Origin: Triparma columacea
Taxonomy: Eukaryota > Sar > Bolidophyceae > Parmales > Triparmaceae
Direction of reading: 5' to 3'
Assembly: GCA_030267965.1 (NCBI GenBank)
Contig: BRYA01000165.1
Coordinates: 36,609-100,608 of the forward strand
DNA length: 64,000 nucleotides
In this document: piece after piece, positions 22,167 through 32,970 of the stretch
Layout of the letters: every line of letters starts with the position of its first letter
How positions within the stretch are numbered: position 1 is the stretch's first letter
Position numbers and translations under genes: made by a program
Notes under the pieces: generated by a model
What the model was told of the DNA's origin: nothing
Databases searched by the model: none
The model's input: only the letters and a program-made list of their open reading frames with translations

Positions 22167-22322
22167 AGGAGGGATTGGGGGGGAAGGTGAAGGGGGATGC
22201 GCTAAGTAAATCCGCAGCTTCTTAAACAAAAGTGAGCGTTCACGTTACACCATACATATTGACATATACAAGGGGGTTAAGTTTCCTCCCCCTTAATTCC
22301 CCGTCCCTCTTACTCCTCTAAT

Positions 22323-23943
22323 TTAGTCGTTAACATCGGTTTCTTTGAAAATCTTCTTCCATTCCTCTCCCCCCCAATCCTCCGCAGTTTTCCCCTCCCA
22401 ATCAACTTCCCCAACCACCCCCCTCCACCATACCTCCCCCATAATCTCTCTTAAATACATGGCGGTATTAAATCGTTTCTTAACCCCGCATTTATGTAGT
22501 ACAGTATGTCTGTTTTTAACCACGTCATTCATATGAGTTTTACCTACGCATTTTATTATTCGTTTAACTATCTCAAGACCGTTTATATGTGAGTTAATAA
22601 CCGGGCTAATACCTAGGAAATGAACAACACTACAACCCCATTCGTTCTTAGTTTCCACATTTGAACCTAGTGTAATAAGCCTCTCAACTACGTCAGGGTT
22701 ACCACCGTATACAGCGGCGTGGAGGATTGAAGTGCCGTCGTTTGACACGCAGTTCAATGCCAGATTCAATACGGTGGGGGGGGACATGGAGGGTAGGGGG
22801 GTTATACCTAAGTGAGGTAAGTACTGTGGGTTTTTACGTGAAGGGAGAGAAAATATACAGAGTTTAGTACCAACTTTGTGAATTCTCCGTGTGTGTTTCC
22901 TCCCAGTTTTTTAAAACTTCAAAATACACTCTCTCACCTTACTATCTCCACCTTTCTCCTTAACGTTTGATAGTACAGTCTCCAAAAGTTCCATCCTACC
23001 ATATTGACATGCGAAATGCAGGAACGTTCTGCCTTCTCTTTTCCTGTTTTTATTACCATCCCCCCTCTTCCTTTTTAAGGTCCCAGTGGTTTCAGGGTTG
23101 GGGGATGGTGTAGGGTTGATGTATGATATAGCCCAGTCAATCACGTCTAATCTTCCCATCCCACCAGCCCACTCTATAACAGTCGAACCGTGTTTATCCC
23201 TCCCAGTAATAGCATCTATAACATCCTCAGAGTTTTGTCGTGGTGAGCACTTGTCTATGGATGTTTCCGATTGTTCTATTGATGTTTTTTTCGATCGTTT
23301 GTTTGTACTGAATGAGTCTGCTAGTTTCTTAATATCCTCCATCCCCCAAGACTCCCTCACTGCGCAAATCAACCTATCGCTAGGACTGGCGGTAGGGTCG
23401 TTTACTACTTCGGAAGGGTTTATCACATACTTATCCTGACCTAAGGTTAGAGAAGCTAAGGAAAGGGTTTGGGGAGTGTATTGTGTAAGTATATCGGTGT
23501 TGGAGTTACTCTTTATACCTCCCCTCCTTGTTCTCTCCTCTTTCTCCTCTCTTCTCACCCATTAAACTCTCGCATTCTTTAAGTATATCCTCCTTCCCAT
23601 TATCCTTAAACTGCAATACATATTCATGGAAACATGTAGGTTCCCACTCCTCGTGTTTGTTAGTAGTAGTGAGTATGCATTGGTTGAGGTAGTTTGCGCT
23701 ATTTTGTCCATTTCTTAATACAGGTTCAACAACACCTAGGTACCATGTTCTTATATCTTCCTTTAAATTAGGTGTTTGTGGAGGTGGGTGTGGGGGTGTA
23801 CTCGTAGTTGTGCTTGTAGATGTGTGTTTAATTGCAAAATGAGCCCTTAATCCTCTGCCAACTTTGTGTGTCTTACTTCTACCTTTGCGTAAAGTGGTGT
23901 CTAAACTACACAATGGACATAGTATTGCATTTGAGTACTGCAT
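22323..23943 (-). CDS. C2H2-like finger plus ankyrin-repeat protein
   Basis: Exons 23559-23943, 22943-23455 and 22323-22807 give 460 aa (phases 1 and 1). The N-terminus has CPLC...HFAIKH, a C2H2-like zinc finger (Cys about 9 and 12, His about 35 and 40). After a Thr/Pro-rich linker and a charged middle come ankyrin repeats: GRDKHGSTVIEWAGGMGRLDV, GRTFLHFACQYGRMELLETV, DGTSILHAAVYGGNPDVVERL, then RHTVLHKCG. Exon 2 uses a GTAAGG donor one codon before a second GTGAGA site; only the first keeps phase with exon 3. Base composition is more AT-rich than in the flanking ABC genes. Role unknown, perhaps nucleic-acid or protein binding. Confidence 0.75.
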
Positions 23944-24102
23944 CAGTAAGGAGTTAGTGTTAGTTGTGTGCGTATCGTTTTGAGAGAGGTAATATTAGAA
24001 CCTTCTTTGGAGACCAAGAATCTGCTTCTTCTCTCCACTCTATCCGAAGTTCAGGGTCTATTTTCGTATTTTTTCTCCAAATTTATCGTGCCTTTACCTT
24101 AC

Positions 24103-27100
24103 TTATACATCCCTCTCAGCCAACACAGTCTGCCGAAGCTTCGTTGATGAGCTCACCCCGGTGCTTCCATTTCCACCAGCACCCTTTTCCCGCTTCAACG
24201 CTTCCGAAAGCTTCATGATTTCCTCTTCCAAGCGCCTGATGTCTTTTCCTTGCACAGAGTTCTCTTCCTCCAACCTATTTATCTCTGCTGCTGCTTTAGC
24301 CTCGTAACCAACCCCCTCCCCCGTTTTCATCCCCACTACCACGCTCCTTCTTCTCGCCCCCACAGTAATATCCTCGATCTTCTGAGCACTCTCCTCCGTC
24401 ACCCAAATCGCCCTCCCCGTATCCTTATCGCAGACCCTCATCAAGTTGGCATAGGTACCATCAGGGTCATGCTCAATCAGAAATTTCCCGTACTCCCGCA
24501 GCTCCCCCCCCCTCTTTGCGCCCGAGGATCCTCCCCCCCGGCGCTCCACTTCCCCTTGCACAACGTCGTAGTCTGCGACGTTGCTTTCCTTGTCCAGCCC
24601 ATCTACGAACTTGGTCGCCTTCTCCATCAGCCCCTTGGGCACCAGCCTGTTGGGAATCCCCGGGCAGAAGCAGCTCGCCAATCCCGCAGCCCCATTCATG
24701 ACCGCCATGGCCTGGAGCCCCACCCTCATCATCGGCAGGTGCTGGTCCACGAGGTCGCTCTTGGTCTCGATAACCTTGGGGTACAACCCGCTGGGATCGT
24801 ATACGGGCTCGCTGGTGTACTCATCTACGAGGTACATGTACATTTCCTTTTTCACCAGCTTGCTCTTCATATCCGCAACCTTCCCTTTGAACATGCTGCT
24901 ACCAAAGTTGGCTGCGAAGGAAACCGGATTCTTTATGAAGGACGTGGTCTTCTCAGTCAGGCCCGTCAAGTCGTCCATGAAGTCCTCTGCTTTGTCAAGC
25001 ATCTCCTTTGCCCTATCCTTCACTGATTTCTCGTCCTCCCCCTCCTCTGGTGGTGGCGGTAGCTTGTAAGGCAAGATAATGAAGCACGTCGGAGTTGCGA
25101 CATCCGTCGCCTCAAAGATTGCATCGCAGAGGACGCCTGTGCTCGCATCGATCTTATCCATCGTCTCCTTCCCCATGCTCTTAAGCTCGATCGTGTTGTC
25201 CAGGATTTTCTCCATGAGCATTGCGCTCTTGGCGTGGTATTCCAGCTCCTTATTGAACTTGGCGTCCAATTCAAGCTGCTTCTTGAAGTTGGCGTCCAAC
25301 TTGCCGCTCATCTCGTGCAACAAATTGGTATCCCCCCCCCTGGCATTGGCGTCCATCTTGTCCTTTATCTCCAGTAAAAGCCTAGTATCGATATCGCCCC
25401 CCGTCCCTTCCAGTGTGAAGAACGGGTGCTTCAGAATCTCCTTGAACGTGCTTGGACGGTCGGATGGTTCCCTGGAGAGAAGCTTGGAGAGCAGGTCTTT
25501 TGCCATGGGATCGTTGATCTTTGCGAGGGAGTTTATCTTCTTTGCGTCGTCCCACGTTGCGACCTCGTGCATGTCCACGCCTTCCTTGAGGTCGTCATCT
25601 CGATTCACGTTGAAGAGAGGGGAACCGGTGCAGAGGGCGTAGAGAATCGTACCGAAAGACCACGCGTCGAAGGAGGAGGAGGAAGGCACGAGCTGGTAGG
25701 GGAGGGACGAGGGATTAAGGGGCTGCTCAATTTTGTCCCCGTCCGAGTCCTCGACTATCGTAGTGAGGAAAGTCTTGACGACGTACTTTTTCTTCTTCCT
25801 GCCTTTCTTGAACATCTTGGGTTGAATCTTCTCCCAGAGCTGGGGGTCCACGTCTGCAAAGTAGGTCTCAAACTGCTCCATTTCGTTGTCATCTTTGAGG
25901 GCATAAATCATCTCGGGGGGGAGTACGCCAGAGGAGAACTTGGCGCCCGCGTAAAATGAAGTTGAGTCGTCGCACATGGGCACGCTGGCGTCCAAATCAA
26001 TGAGACGGACGCGAGACGAGTATCGGACGACGTTGAGGAACTTGAGGTCCCCGTGGATGAGCTGTGGGGGGAGGAGGGGGGGAGGGGGGGGGGAGGGTAA
26101 CGTAAGACAATTGAAGCAGAGCTGTTAAGATATTCATTCGTGAATTCTCACCTCCTTCTCGTGGCAGTGGCTAGCAGCCTCTGCAATCTGCTTAGATAAG
26201 GACCGAACCGTCGTCATGTCCGGACGCTCGGAGCGAAAGATGGTGTCCAAGTTTCGATCGGCGCAAGGCATGACCACGGCGAACTTGTACTCGCCCACGT
26301 TTGCCTGTTCAAGCGCTGAGAGGAATGACTCATCGGTAGACCCATCGTAGGTGTGGTTGACGCCGATGACAAATTTTGAGTCGAGCTCGTTCTGTGGCGA
26401 GGGTTAGTGTTAGTGGATAAGTCGAGGTGCTGCTTTGATGTTTGCCTATACGGTGAAGTGTATAGTAATGTATCTCACCTTCTCTCGGGCGTCGATCTCG
26501 CGATCGAACTGGTCCTTATTCTTCATGAACTTGAAGACGACCTCGTGCCTCTGGTTGTTGTCCAAGTGCTCCTTACAGAACTTAAGGTACTCGTCCTCGG
26601 TGATGGTATTGGAGTGATCAGCATCCCAATGGGCAAACTGCGGTGAAGCGAGGAGTGGTGCGGCGTGGGTGTTATTGGCCTGTGTGCGTTACATAGGATA
26701 AATGGGATATTGCAGTCGGGATATTGCAGTCGGGATATTGCAGTCGGGATATTGCAGTCGGGATATTGCAGTCGGGATATTGCAGTCGGGATATTGCAGT
26801 CGGGATATTGCCGTCCTCACCTTTTCTTCAAACAGGGTAGCATCGAGAGTCACGCCGAGCGTGAGCAAGGCTGAGCGGAAGTCCTCCTTCGTGATTNNNN
26901 NNNNNNNNNNNNNNNNNNNNNNNNNNNNNNNNNNNNNNNNNNNNNNNNNNNNNNNNNNNNNNNNNTGAATAGGGGGGCCCTTGAAGAGCTCGTAGCGCCC
27001 AAGGAAGAGGAGGCGCGACTGGAGGGCCTTCTTTATTTCGGGGACAGCAAGGTCAATTGCTTCGCGACCGGTGAAGTCGTCGGCCTTTGCGAGAGCCTCC

Positions 27101-29484
27101 GCAACGGAGAGGGGGCAGAATTGGATGAGATCGAGGGAAAGTTGGAGGAGGTTGCAATCCTCGGAGGAAAGATCACTGAGAAGGGCGCTATCCGACACGA
27201 GCTCAACCCATCCGTTCTGCTCTGCAGGAGTGAAAGCATTTATATTGGGGGGTGGGGACGTCAGTAGATTGTCCATGTAGGCCTTTGCGGCGGGTTTGAA
27301 CTGCTCCTCGTTGTGAGGGTGTCGTGCGAAGAGGGTCGTTTGGAGGAGGAAGGGGCGCTTAAGCCTGGCAGCACAACGCAAGGGGGTCTCCTCGTCGACA
27401 TTCTTTGCCAATAGTTGTTGGGGATCGGCGTTGATGATGTGCAATATGGTTTCACGGGTTGAGAAGGGGTTCTCACTGAGGAGGGGAGGGGGGAAGGGGG
27501 GGGGGGAGGGGTTAGTATGCATGGCAGAATGGGTTTGCTTGCTTGCATTACTTACCTCGCAAAGTGAAGGGGGGTATACAATCTCGCCACCTCCTTCTTG
27601 GATGTCCATGATTGGTCGATGCGAATGAGCAGGGGGACGGCTTGTTGGAGAAGATCCTGATTTCTGTTGGCGCACAGGAAGTGGAGGGGCGTGAAGGGGG
27701 GAATGGAGGCTGATTCTTGGTGAGAGAGCACTTCGGTGCGAAGAGGTTGTAGGAGATTTTTGAGTCCCTCAATCGTTAGATATGAAGAACTCAACTTGAA
27801 GTGGATGGGGTAGTCGGAGAGTTGCTTCTTGAAAAAATCTGGGGAGGGGTCTTGGGATTCTTCGAGGCGCTGCATGACGGAGAGGGGCTTGCATGCTGAG
27901 AAGGTGTTTTGATATGGAGTCAGGTCTGGGGGAAGTCCAACCAAAGACGTCAAGCCCGTGCATCCACCAAAGGCATATTCATCAATCGTAGTGACTCCCG
28001 TAGGAAGACCCTCCAACGATGTCAAGCCCGTGCATTGCTGAAAGGCCTGAATACCAATCGTAGTGACTCCCGTAGGAAGACCCTCCAAAGACGTCAAGCC
28101 CGTGCATCCATAAAAGGCATTTTCACCAATCGTAGTGACTCCCGTAGGAAGACCCTCCAACGATGTCAAACCCGTGCATCCATAAAAGGCCCGTGCACCA
28201 ATCGTAGTGACTCCCGTAGGAAGTCCCTCCAAGGATGTCAAGCCAGTGCATCCTTGAAAGACCAGTCTACCAATCTCAGTGACTCCCGTAGGAAGACCCT
28301 CCAACGATGTCAAGCCCGTGCATCCATTAAAGGCCCATAGACCAATCGTAGTGACTCCCGTAGAACGAAGACCCTCCAACGATGTCAAGCCCTCGCATCC
28401 AGTAAAGGCCTCATCACCAATCGTAGTGACCCCCTCTGCAACAGTGAACCCTGTGATGTACGAATTATACTTGAACGACGTTTTCCCGTCGTACACGACG
28501 ATCTTTTCTGTTGGTAGAAACAAAAGAAAGAAAGCGCAGGATATGGTGGGGGGTTAGTTAATGTGTTTGTGGGAAAGTCGGGAGACTCGGGGACTGAGCG
28601 GATAAATCCGAATGAGCGGTGGAACGTACCTGATAATATGATGCTTGAGGTAGATGATTGATGTCCTTTACCTTCCTGTTGTGTTATCTCGTCCGTGAAC
28701 TTACCGCTAGGGTCCCTCGGAGGTTCGACCTGCTTGGGCGCGTGAGGGACCATGGCAGTGGCGTCGTCTCCCGCCTTCCCTCCGGCGGCGGCAGTCATCT
28801 GCCCCTTAGCGGCATCCATCGCGTTGGCGCCGGGTCGGTCAAACTTCACGCTGACATTAATTTTTCCAACTTCCTTCTCGGCCTTGTCCACAATGGGTAT
28901 ATCCCCCTGAAAGTTTCCCATCGCTATCCAGTCCATGATCCCAACCTTGGCCCTCCCCATGAACTTGTCGCTACCCACGCTCTCCTTGTCCATAATGTTA
29001 ATCTCCAGTTCCTTCTCCGTGCTAATTTGGAACTCAAACTCCTGATTCCACACCGGGTTCTTCCCTCCCTGCACGTGGTGCTTGGTCTGGTGCTCTTGGC
29101 TCCCGATCTTAAGCTTAGCATACGGGTCGGCCTGCGATGAGCGAAAAGGAGAGCGTTGTTTGTTAGGGTTGGTAGTATATAATGAAATATATGTATATAT
29201 ATAGTTGTCAAAGTGGCGGCACGGAGGCAGCGTAGTGGTAGCAGCAACGTCTTTCGTCGCTTGGAATTTCACACATCCAAACTCTTGATTCTCCATCACT
29301 TTCCCATCCCTATACACATCATCCTCACCTTCCCGAACATTCCCTGCCCCGTCTTAATATCTACTCCCTTCACACACTTGACAATAAGAGTCCCAAACTT
29401 GGCAGCAGCGTTAGCAGTGTTATGCTGCCCATTACCTTCTGAAGGATTAATCACTGCGACCTTCTTACTACCACAGGCGCCCAT
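24103..29484 (-). CDS. Large C2-LRR_5-ankyrin-EF-hand-protein kinase fusion
   Basis: Exons 29329-29484, 28630-29131, 27556-28507, 26821-27475 (contains 69 N), 26479-26637, 26152-26391 and 24103-26061 give about 1540 aa; all six junctions match in phase. MGACGSKK is a strong N-myristoylation start. A C2 domain follows (FGTLIVKCVKGVDI, ADPYAKLKI, NPVWNQEFEF), then six to seven BspA-type LRR_5 repeats (GCTGLTSLEGLPTGVTTIG), ankyrin-like TPLHFLCANRN and EETPLRCAARL, and EF-hands (one partly in the gap, one with loop DADHSNTITEDE). A kinase domain follows: EVVFKFM (beta-3 Lys), HGDLKFLN, IDLD instead of DFG, FDAWSFG, DRPS. A C-terminal conserved-looking region (MYMYLVDEY, MMRVGLQAMAVMNG) and a coiled coil close it. 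Likely a membrane-attached, Ca2+/lipid-responsive kinase; partner and substrate unknown. Confidence 0.82.
26704..26815 (+). repeat. 14-bp minisatellite, eight copies, within an intron
   Basis: The unit GGGATATTGCAGTC is present in seven perfect tandem copies, then one copy with an A to C change (GCCGTC). It lies wholly inside the 183-bp intron 26638-26820 of the kinase fusion gene, right next to the GTGAGG donor (minus strand). Confidence 0.95.
26897..26965. other. Assembly gap (69 N) inside a coding exon
   Basis: The run of N falls in exon 4 of the kinase fusion gene, just before the first EF-hand. The frame on both sides agrees if the gap length is a multiple of three, as given. Confidence 0.99.
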
Positions 29485-29652
29485 TATGGAGGTGATGTAT
29501 TCAGATGGGAAGGCAAGGGATTGAAGTCCTCCCTGTGTGTGTCTCTATCTAACAGGTACAGACCTGGAAATCGTTGGAACTTCTCTGCTCTTCTTTCTGC
29601 TCTTTCTGCTCTCTCCATCCGGACTCCATCCACTCTACCAAAACTGCTCATA
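29485..29652. promoter_or_regulatory. Divergent promoter region
   Basis: This 168-bp interval lies between the start of the kinase fusion gene (minus) and the chosen start of the HAD phosphatase (plus). The HAD frame is open through most of it, so an upstream start at 29521 cannot be excluded. No clear TATA box. Confidence 0.35.
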
Positions 29653-30930
29653 ATGATGTCATTTTTAGCCTTATTTATAACATTACCGCTAATATCAATC
29701 AATGGATTCACAACTACAACTACACACATCACTAAAACATTCTCGAAAGCATCATACCAAACGTGTATTAGACAACTATTTGGAACCAAGAGAAAGATAC
29801 CCGCTATGATACCCCAAATACTCTCAAGCAGACCTTCAAACAGACCATCTCCATTCGCCACCTTCACCACCTTCACCACCTTTGCCACCTCAACCACATC
29901 GTCAACCCCAACCCCTTCATCAAACCCTCCTCCCCATCTTCCAACAAACCCCTCCTCAACAACCCTAATCCTAGATCTATGGGGAACTCTCCACAACGGT
30001 CTCCACCTATACCCCGGTGTTTTTGATAAGATGAACGAGTTGAGGGAGAAAGGTTGTAAAATGTACGTGCTGAGTAACTCGAGTAAAAGAAGGGTTATTA
30101 CTGAGGACCAACTCAAATTACTAGGACTGGACCCTGCGGTGATGTTTGAGGATATCGTTACTAGTGGAGAGGTTGGTTGGAACGTATTGAAATGGGCAAC
30201 GGGTGCAGTACAAAACAACAACCTTCAACAAACCGACCGCAATATAAACTCTACACTAAAATACCTCCCTCCTCAAAAGTTCCTCGAAACATTCCTTTCC
30301 TCTCTACCCCCACGTTCCCCCTCTGTACCTCTACGTGTTTACACATTCGGTGCGAACCCCAGCTCCGACGTTCTTTACGTAAAATCAACAGGTTGTGTAG
30401 TAACTTGTAAAATAACAGACGCCGACATTATACTAGCATTAGGTACTGGTTGTGTGTTGGATGAGTTCTCAAACAACGTAACACCATTAGGTACTGAAGA
30501 TACGGAGTTCTACGAGGAGAAGGTTCGATCTGTTTTCGAAGTTCTTGCTAAAGATTCTAAGTCATTACCGCCTATGTTATGTTGTAATCCAGACATGATA
30601 CGACCTGACGTAAGCAAAAGTATTATGCCTGGTACAATCGCTGCATGGTACGAGGAATACGGGGGGGATGTTCATAGAGTCGGTAAACCTTATTGTGGGA
30701 TGATGTCGTGTTTAGGTTTATCTGACGTGGATCTTAAGAATACGTGGATGGTAGGTGATAGTATCTACACTGACCTCGGATTCGCCTCATCCGCTGGTAT
30801 TAAAGGAGTTTGGTGTTGGGGTGATGGTATACACGCAGATGATATAAGGGAGGGGAAGATGGGGATTGAGTACGGGAACGGTGTTGTTGTGGAGGGTTTT
30901 AAGGATATCGAATTCAATGATAGGGACTAG
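29653..30930 (+). CDS. HAD-superfamily class IIA hydrolase, plastid-type leader
   Basis: Single exon, 426 aa from the ATG at 29653. This start was chosen because it yields a signal peptide (MMSFLALFITLPLISING) followed by Phe, the heterokont plastid pattern. The HAD class IIA (NagD/TIGR01459-like) motifs are LILDLWGTLHNGLHLYPGV (nucleophile Asp in DLWG), VLSNSSKR (motif II Ser), then RVGKPYCGMM (Lys) and MVGDSIYTDLGFASSAGIKGV (motif IV Asp). The DxWGxxHxG form is the subfamily with DLWG instead of DxDG. Likely a small-molecule phosphatase acting on sugar phosphates or nucleotides; substrate not predictable. A Thr/Pro/Ser-rich spacer of about 80 residues lies between leader and domain. Confidence 0.82.
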   Translation: MMSFLALFITLPLISINGFTTTTTHITKTFSKASYQTCIRQLFGTKRKIPAMIPQILSSRPSNRPSPFATFTTFTTFATSTTSSTPTPSSNPPPHLPTNPSSTTLILDLWGTLHNGLHLYPGVFDKMNELREKGCKMYVLSNSSKRRVITEDQLKLLGLDPAVMFEDIVTSGEVGWNVLKWATGAVQNNNLQQTDRNINSTLKYLPPQKFLETFLSSLPPRSPSVPLRVYTFGANPSSDVLYVKSTGCVVTCKITDADIILALGTGCVLDEFSNNVTPLGTEDTEFYEEKVRSVFEVLAKDSKSLPPMLCCNPDMIRPDVSKSIMPGTIAAWYEEYGGDVHRVGKPYCGMMSCLGLSDVDLKNTWMVGDSIYTDLGFASSAGIKGVWCWGDGIHADDIREGKMGIEYGNGVVVEGFKDIEFNDRD

Positions 30931-31042
30931 TTTAAGATATAGCAGCTACCAAGGACTGGGACATGAACGTAGGCAAGTAAAAGAGTAAAATGGTATCTCA
31001 AAAACTTGTCTGTGCCTTGGATTAGTCGAGCGAATCGTCGAT

Positions 31043-32791
31043 TTAAGTTATGTTACTCTCAGCTTTGATCTTCTTCACGAACCACTCCTGCAGTTCTTTC
31101 TTCATCTGCGTTTCAGAAGTTCGTATATTTAGCGTTGAGGGGTGTGTGAGGTTTAGAAGCACTCAAGCTGGTCATCTCCTATTCTCTCTCTTTTAAACAA
31201 CCATCTTTCTCACCTCTTCCTTCTTCCCTTGTTTAACGTTAGTCTCCTTGCAAACCTCCTTCAAGTCCATGCTCCTCATCCCTCCCATAACTCTCTCCAC
31301 AATCTCCTCCAAGCTTTCCCCCCCCCCCTCCCCCCCCCCCTCCCCCTCCTCTTCTTCGTCTTCACAGAATTCGTCGTACCATCCGTTAACGATCGCCCAA
31401 TTAGTCCCAATCCTCCCCACCTCCCCTCCCCCCCCTCCCAATCTCTCCACCTCAATCGCTTTCCTGCACCACACCTTCCCCCCCTCCTTCCCTCCCCCCC
31501 ATCCCCCCTCCAAAACAGTATGGTATAAGGAAAGGTAGTAATAATAAAGCTGACAGTTAAGTTGACCCGTACCCCTAACCGCTTTCCCGTATGCGCACTC
31601 AGACATTACTAACATTACGTACGTCTTAATCGCAGTTACCCAGGGCGATGATGAGGTAGGGTCGGGGCTTGATTTATCGCGAGTACCTTGGTAGGATATA
31701 AGCGTTGCTCTGAAGAGTGTACGGACAGACGCTATTAAAGGACGGGTCTCCTTGAACTCAAGTGGGTCTCGTTGACTAGGTGAAGTTTCATTTGGGGGGG
31801 GGGGGGAAGACGAGCGGGATAAGGAGTTCATTATACCGACGGCGTCACCGTATATGTACTCGTCTGAACCTGGGGTGCTGAAACGGCGGCACTTTTTACC
31901 GGTGGAGTAGAAGGTGGTGGAGATTGAGAGGGGGGGAGGGGTGGAGGACTTTATGCAGGACATGAAACTTGAGAGAGGGAGGTGGTAAATGTACCTCTAA
32001 AAGAGACGGTAGGGGGAGGAGAGAAGAGAGGGGAGGATAGAAGCGAAGGGAGGAGAGAAGCGAAGGGGAGGAGTTAGACAAAAGGGAAGAACTAGAGAAG
32101 CAGGGTGAGAAAGGCTACTACAACAACGAGGCTCGTCAACCAAGGGCCGGGGGGACACCTATATGCTCTCAAGGAAACTAGCCGCTTCTAGATTGCTGCT
32201 TCCTGCCCCCCCCCCCACCCTCCAGGTACCCCCATGGTACTCCCACGAACCCAATTTTCATAGCTCTTCCCCCCCCCCTCCCCCACCCCCTTCCCCCCCC
32301 CCCACACCCCCTCCCTCCCCCCAACCCCATAATTAACTCACGTCCTTCCTCTCCTCCTGCACTCTTTTCAAAGTTTCCTCCGCCCCTTCAAAGTCCAACC
32401 TCTCCATCATATCCTTCGCCTCCGTCTGCATCCTATAACAGTCCGCATCACTCAGCTTCCCCTCCCCCGGTACAGCACGAGAGGAGTGAAGGTACTGTGC
32501 CTCGGTTAAGGCGGCGTTTAAAGTGTAGTCGGAGGCGTCTTTTAAGGCGGAGGTTTTACCGGGGACGGCAAAGGGCTCGGGATCATCGGGGGGAGGCTGG
32601 TTTGGGGGGGTTGAGGATAAAGACTGGGATAGAGGAGGGGGTCGGGATATACACTCGTGTCGGCCTTTGGGTTTCTTTCTTGTTTTGTTGTTTAGAGTAG
32701 TTTGAGGGATTATGAAGGGGGAGGAGAGGTGTATGATGGTAAAAATGATGGTAAATATGAGAATGATATGGTTGAGCGCCATATATGGCAT
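31043..32791 (-). CDS. Hypothetical protein with secretory/plastid leader, three exons
   Basis: Exons 32342-32791, 31214-31996 and 31043-31105 give 431 aa, all in phase 0. The last exon encodes 20 residues (MKKELQEWFVKKIKAESNIT); without splicing, the frame would stop at 31193. The leader MALNHIILIFTIIFTIIHLS is hydrophobic and followed by SPFIIP, compatible with plastid import. A charged helix (LSDADCYRMQTEAKDMMERLDFE...) resembles a UVR-like helical hairpin, but weakly. The middle has a conserved-looking block (WVTAIKTYVMLVMSECAYGKAVRGTG) and then Gly/Glu low complexity. I do not recognise the family. The 345-bp first intron is unusually long here and full of G/C homopolymers. Confidence 0.65.
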
Positions 32792-32932
32792 AATTTATGA
32801 TGGGACTTTTTTTGGAGCTCTTTTGGTGGAAATCGGGTGAATGAAGGTCCATGAAGGTGTGTTTCCAATTTGTGCCTCTTCCACTTCTCTCATCCCACGC
32901 CTCCCTTCCCTTCACAACGAAAGTGAAAAAAA

Positions 32933-32970
32933 ACACAATTGAACGATTGATTCCACTCAACAACAAAGGG
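32933..32970. repeat. Left boundary of the BspA segmental array
   Basis: ACAATTGAACGATTGATT followed by AACAACAAAG is repeated near 36398, 42131 and (partly) 41357. Here it begins the first sub-array, just downstream of the first BspA gene's stop. Confidence 0.75.

Noticed and set aside
22220..22322. A second full ABCB gene continuing from the duplicated 3' end
   Set aside because: No membrane domain, Walker A or signature sequence occurs near the copy; only the last 57 codons and UTR are present.
24250..25959. Plus-strand frames of 162-258 codons opposite the kinase gene
   Set aside because: Shadows of the kinase C-terminal exon, with Leu/His/Arg-biased composition typical of antisense reading.
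26665..26968. Plus-strand frames reading the 14-bp minisatellite as protein repeats (SRDIAVGILQSGYC)
   Set aside because: A 14-bp unit cycles through frames, the tract lies inside an intron of the minus-strand gene, and the frame runs into N.
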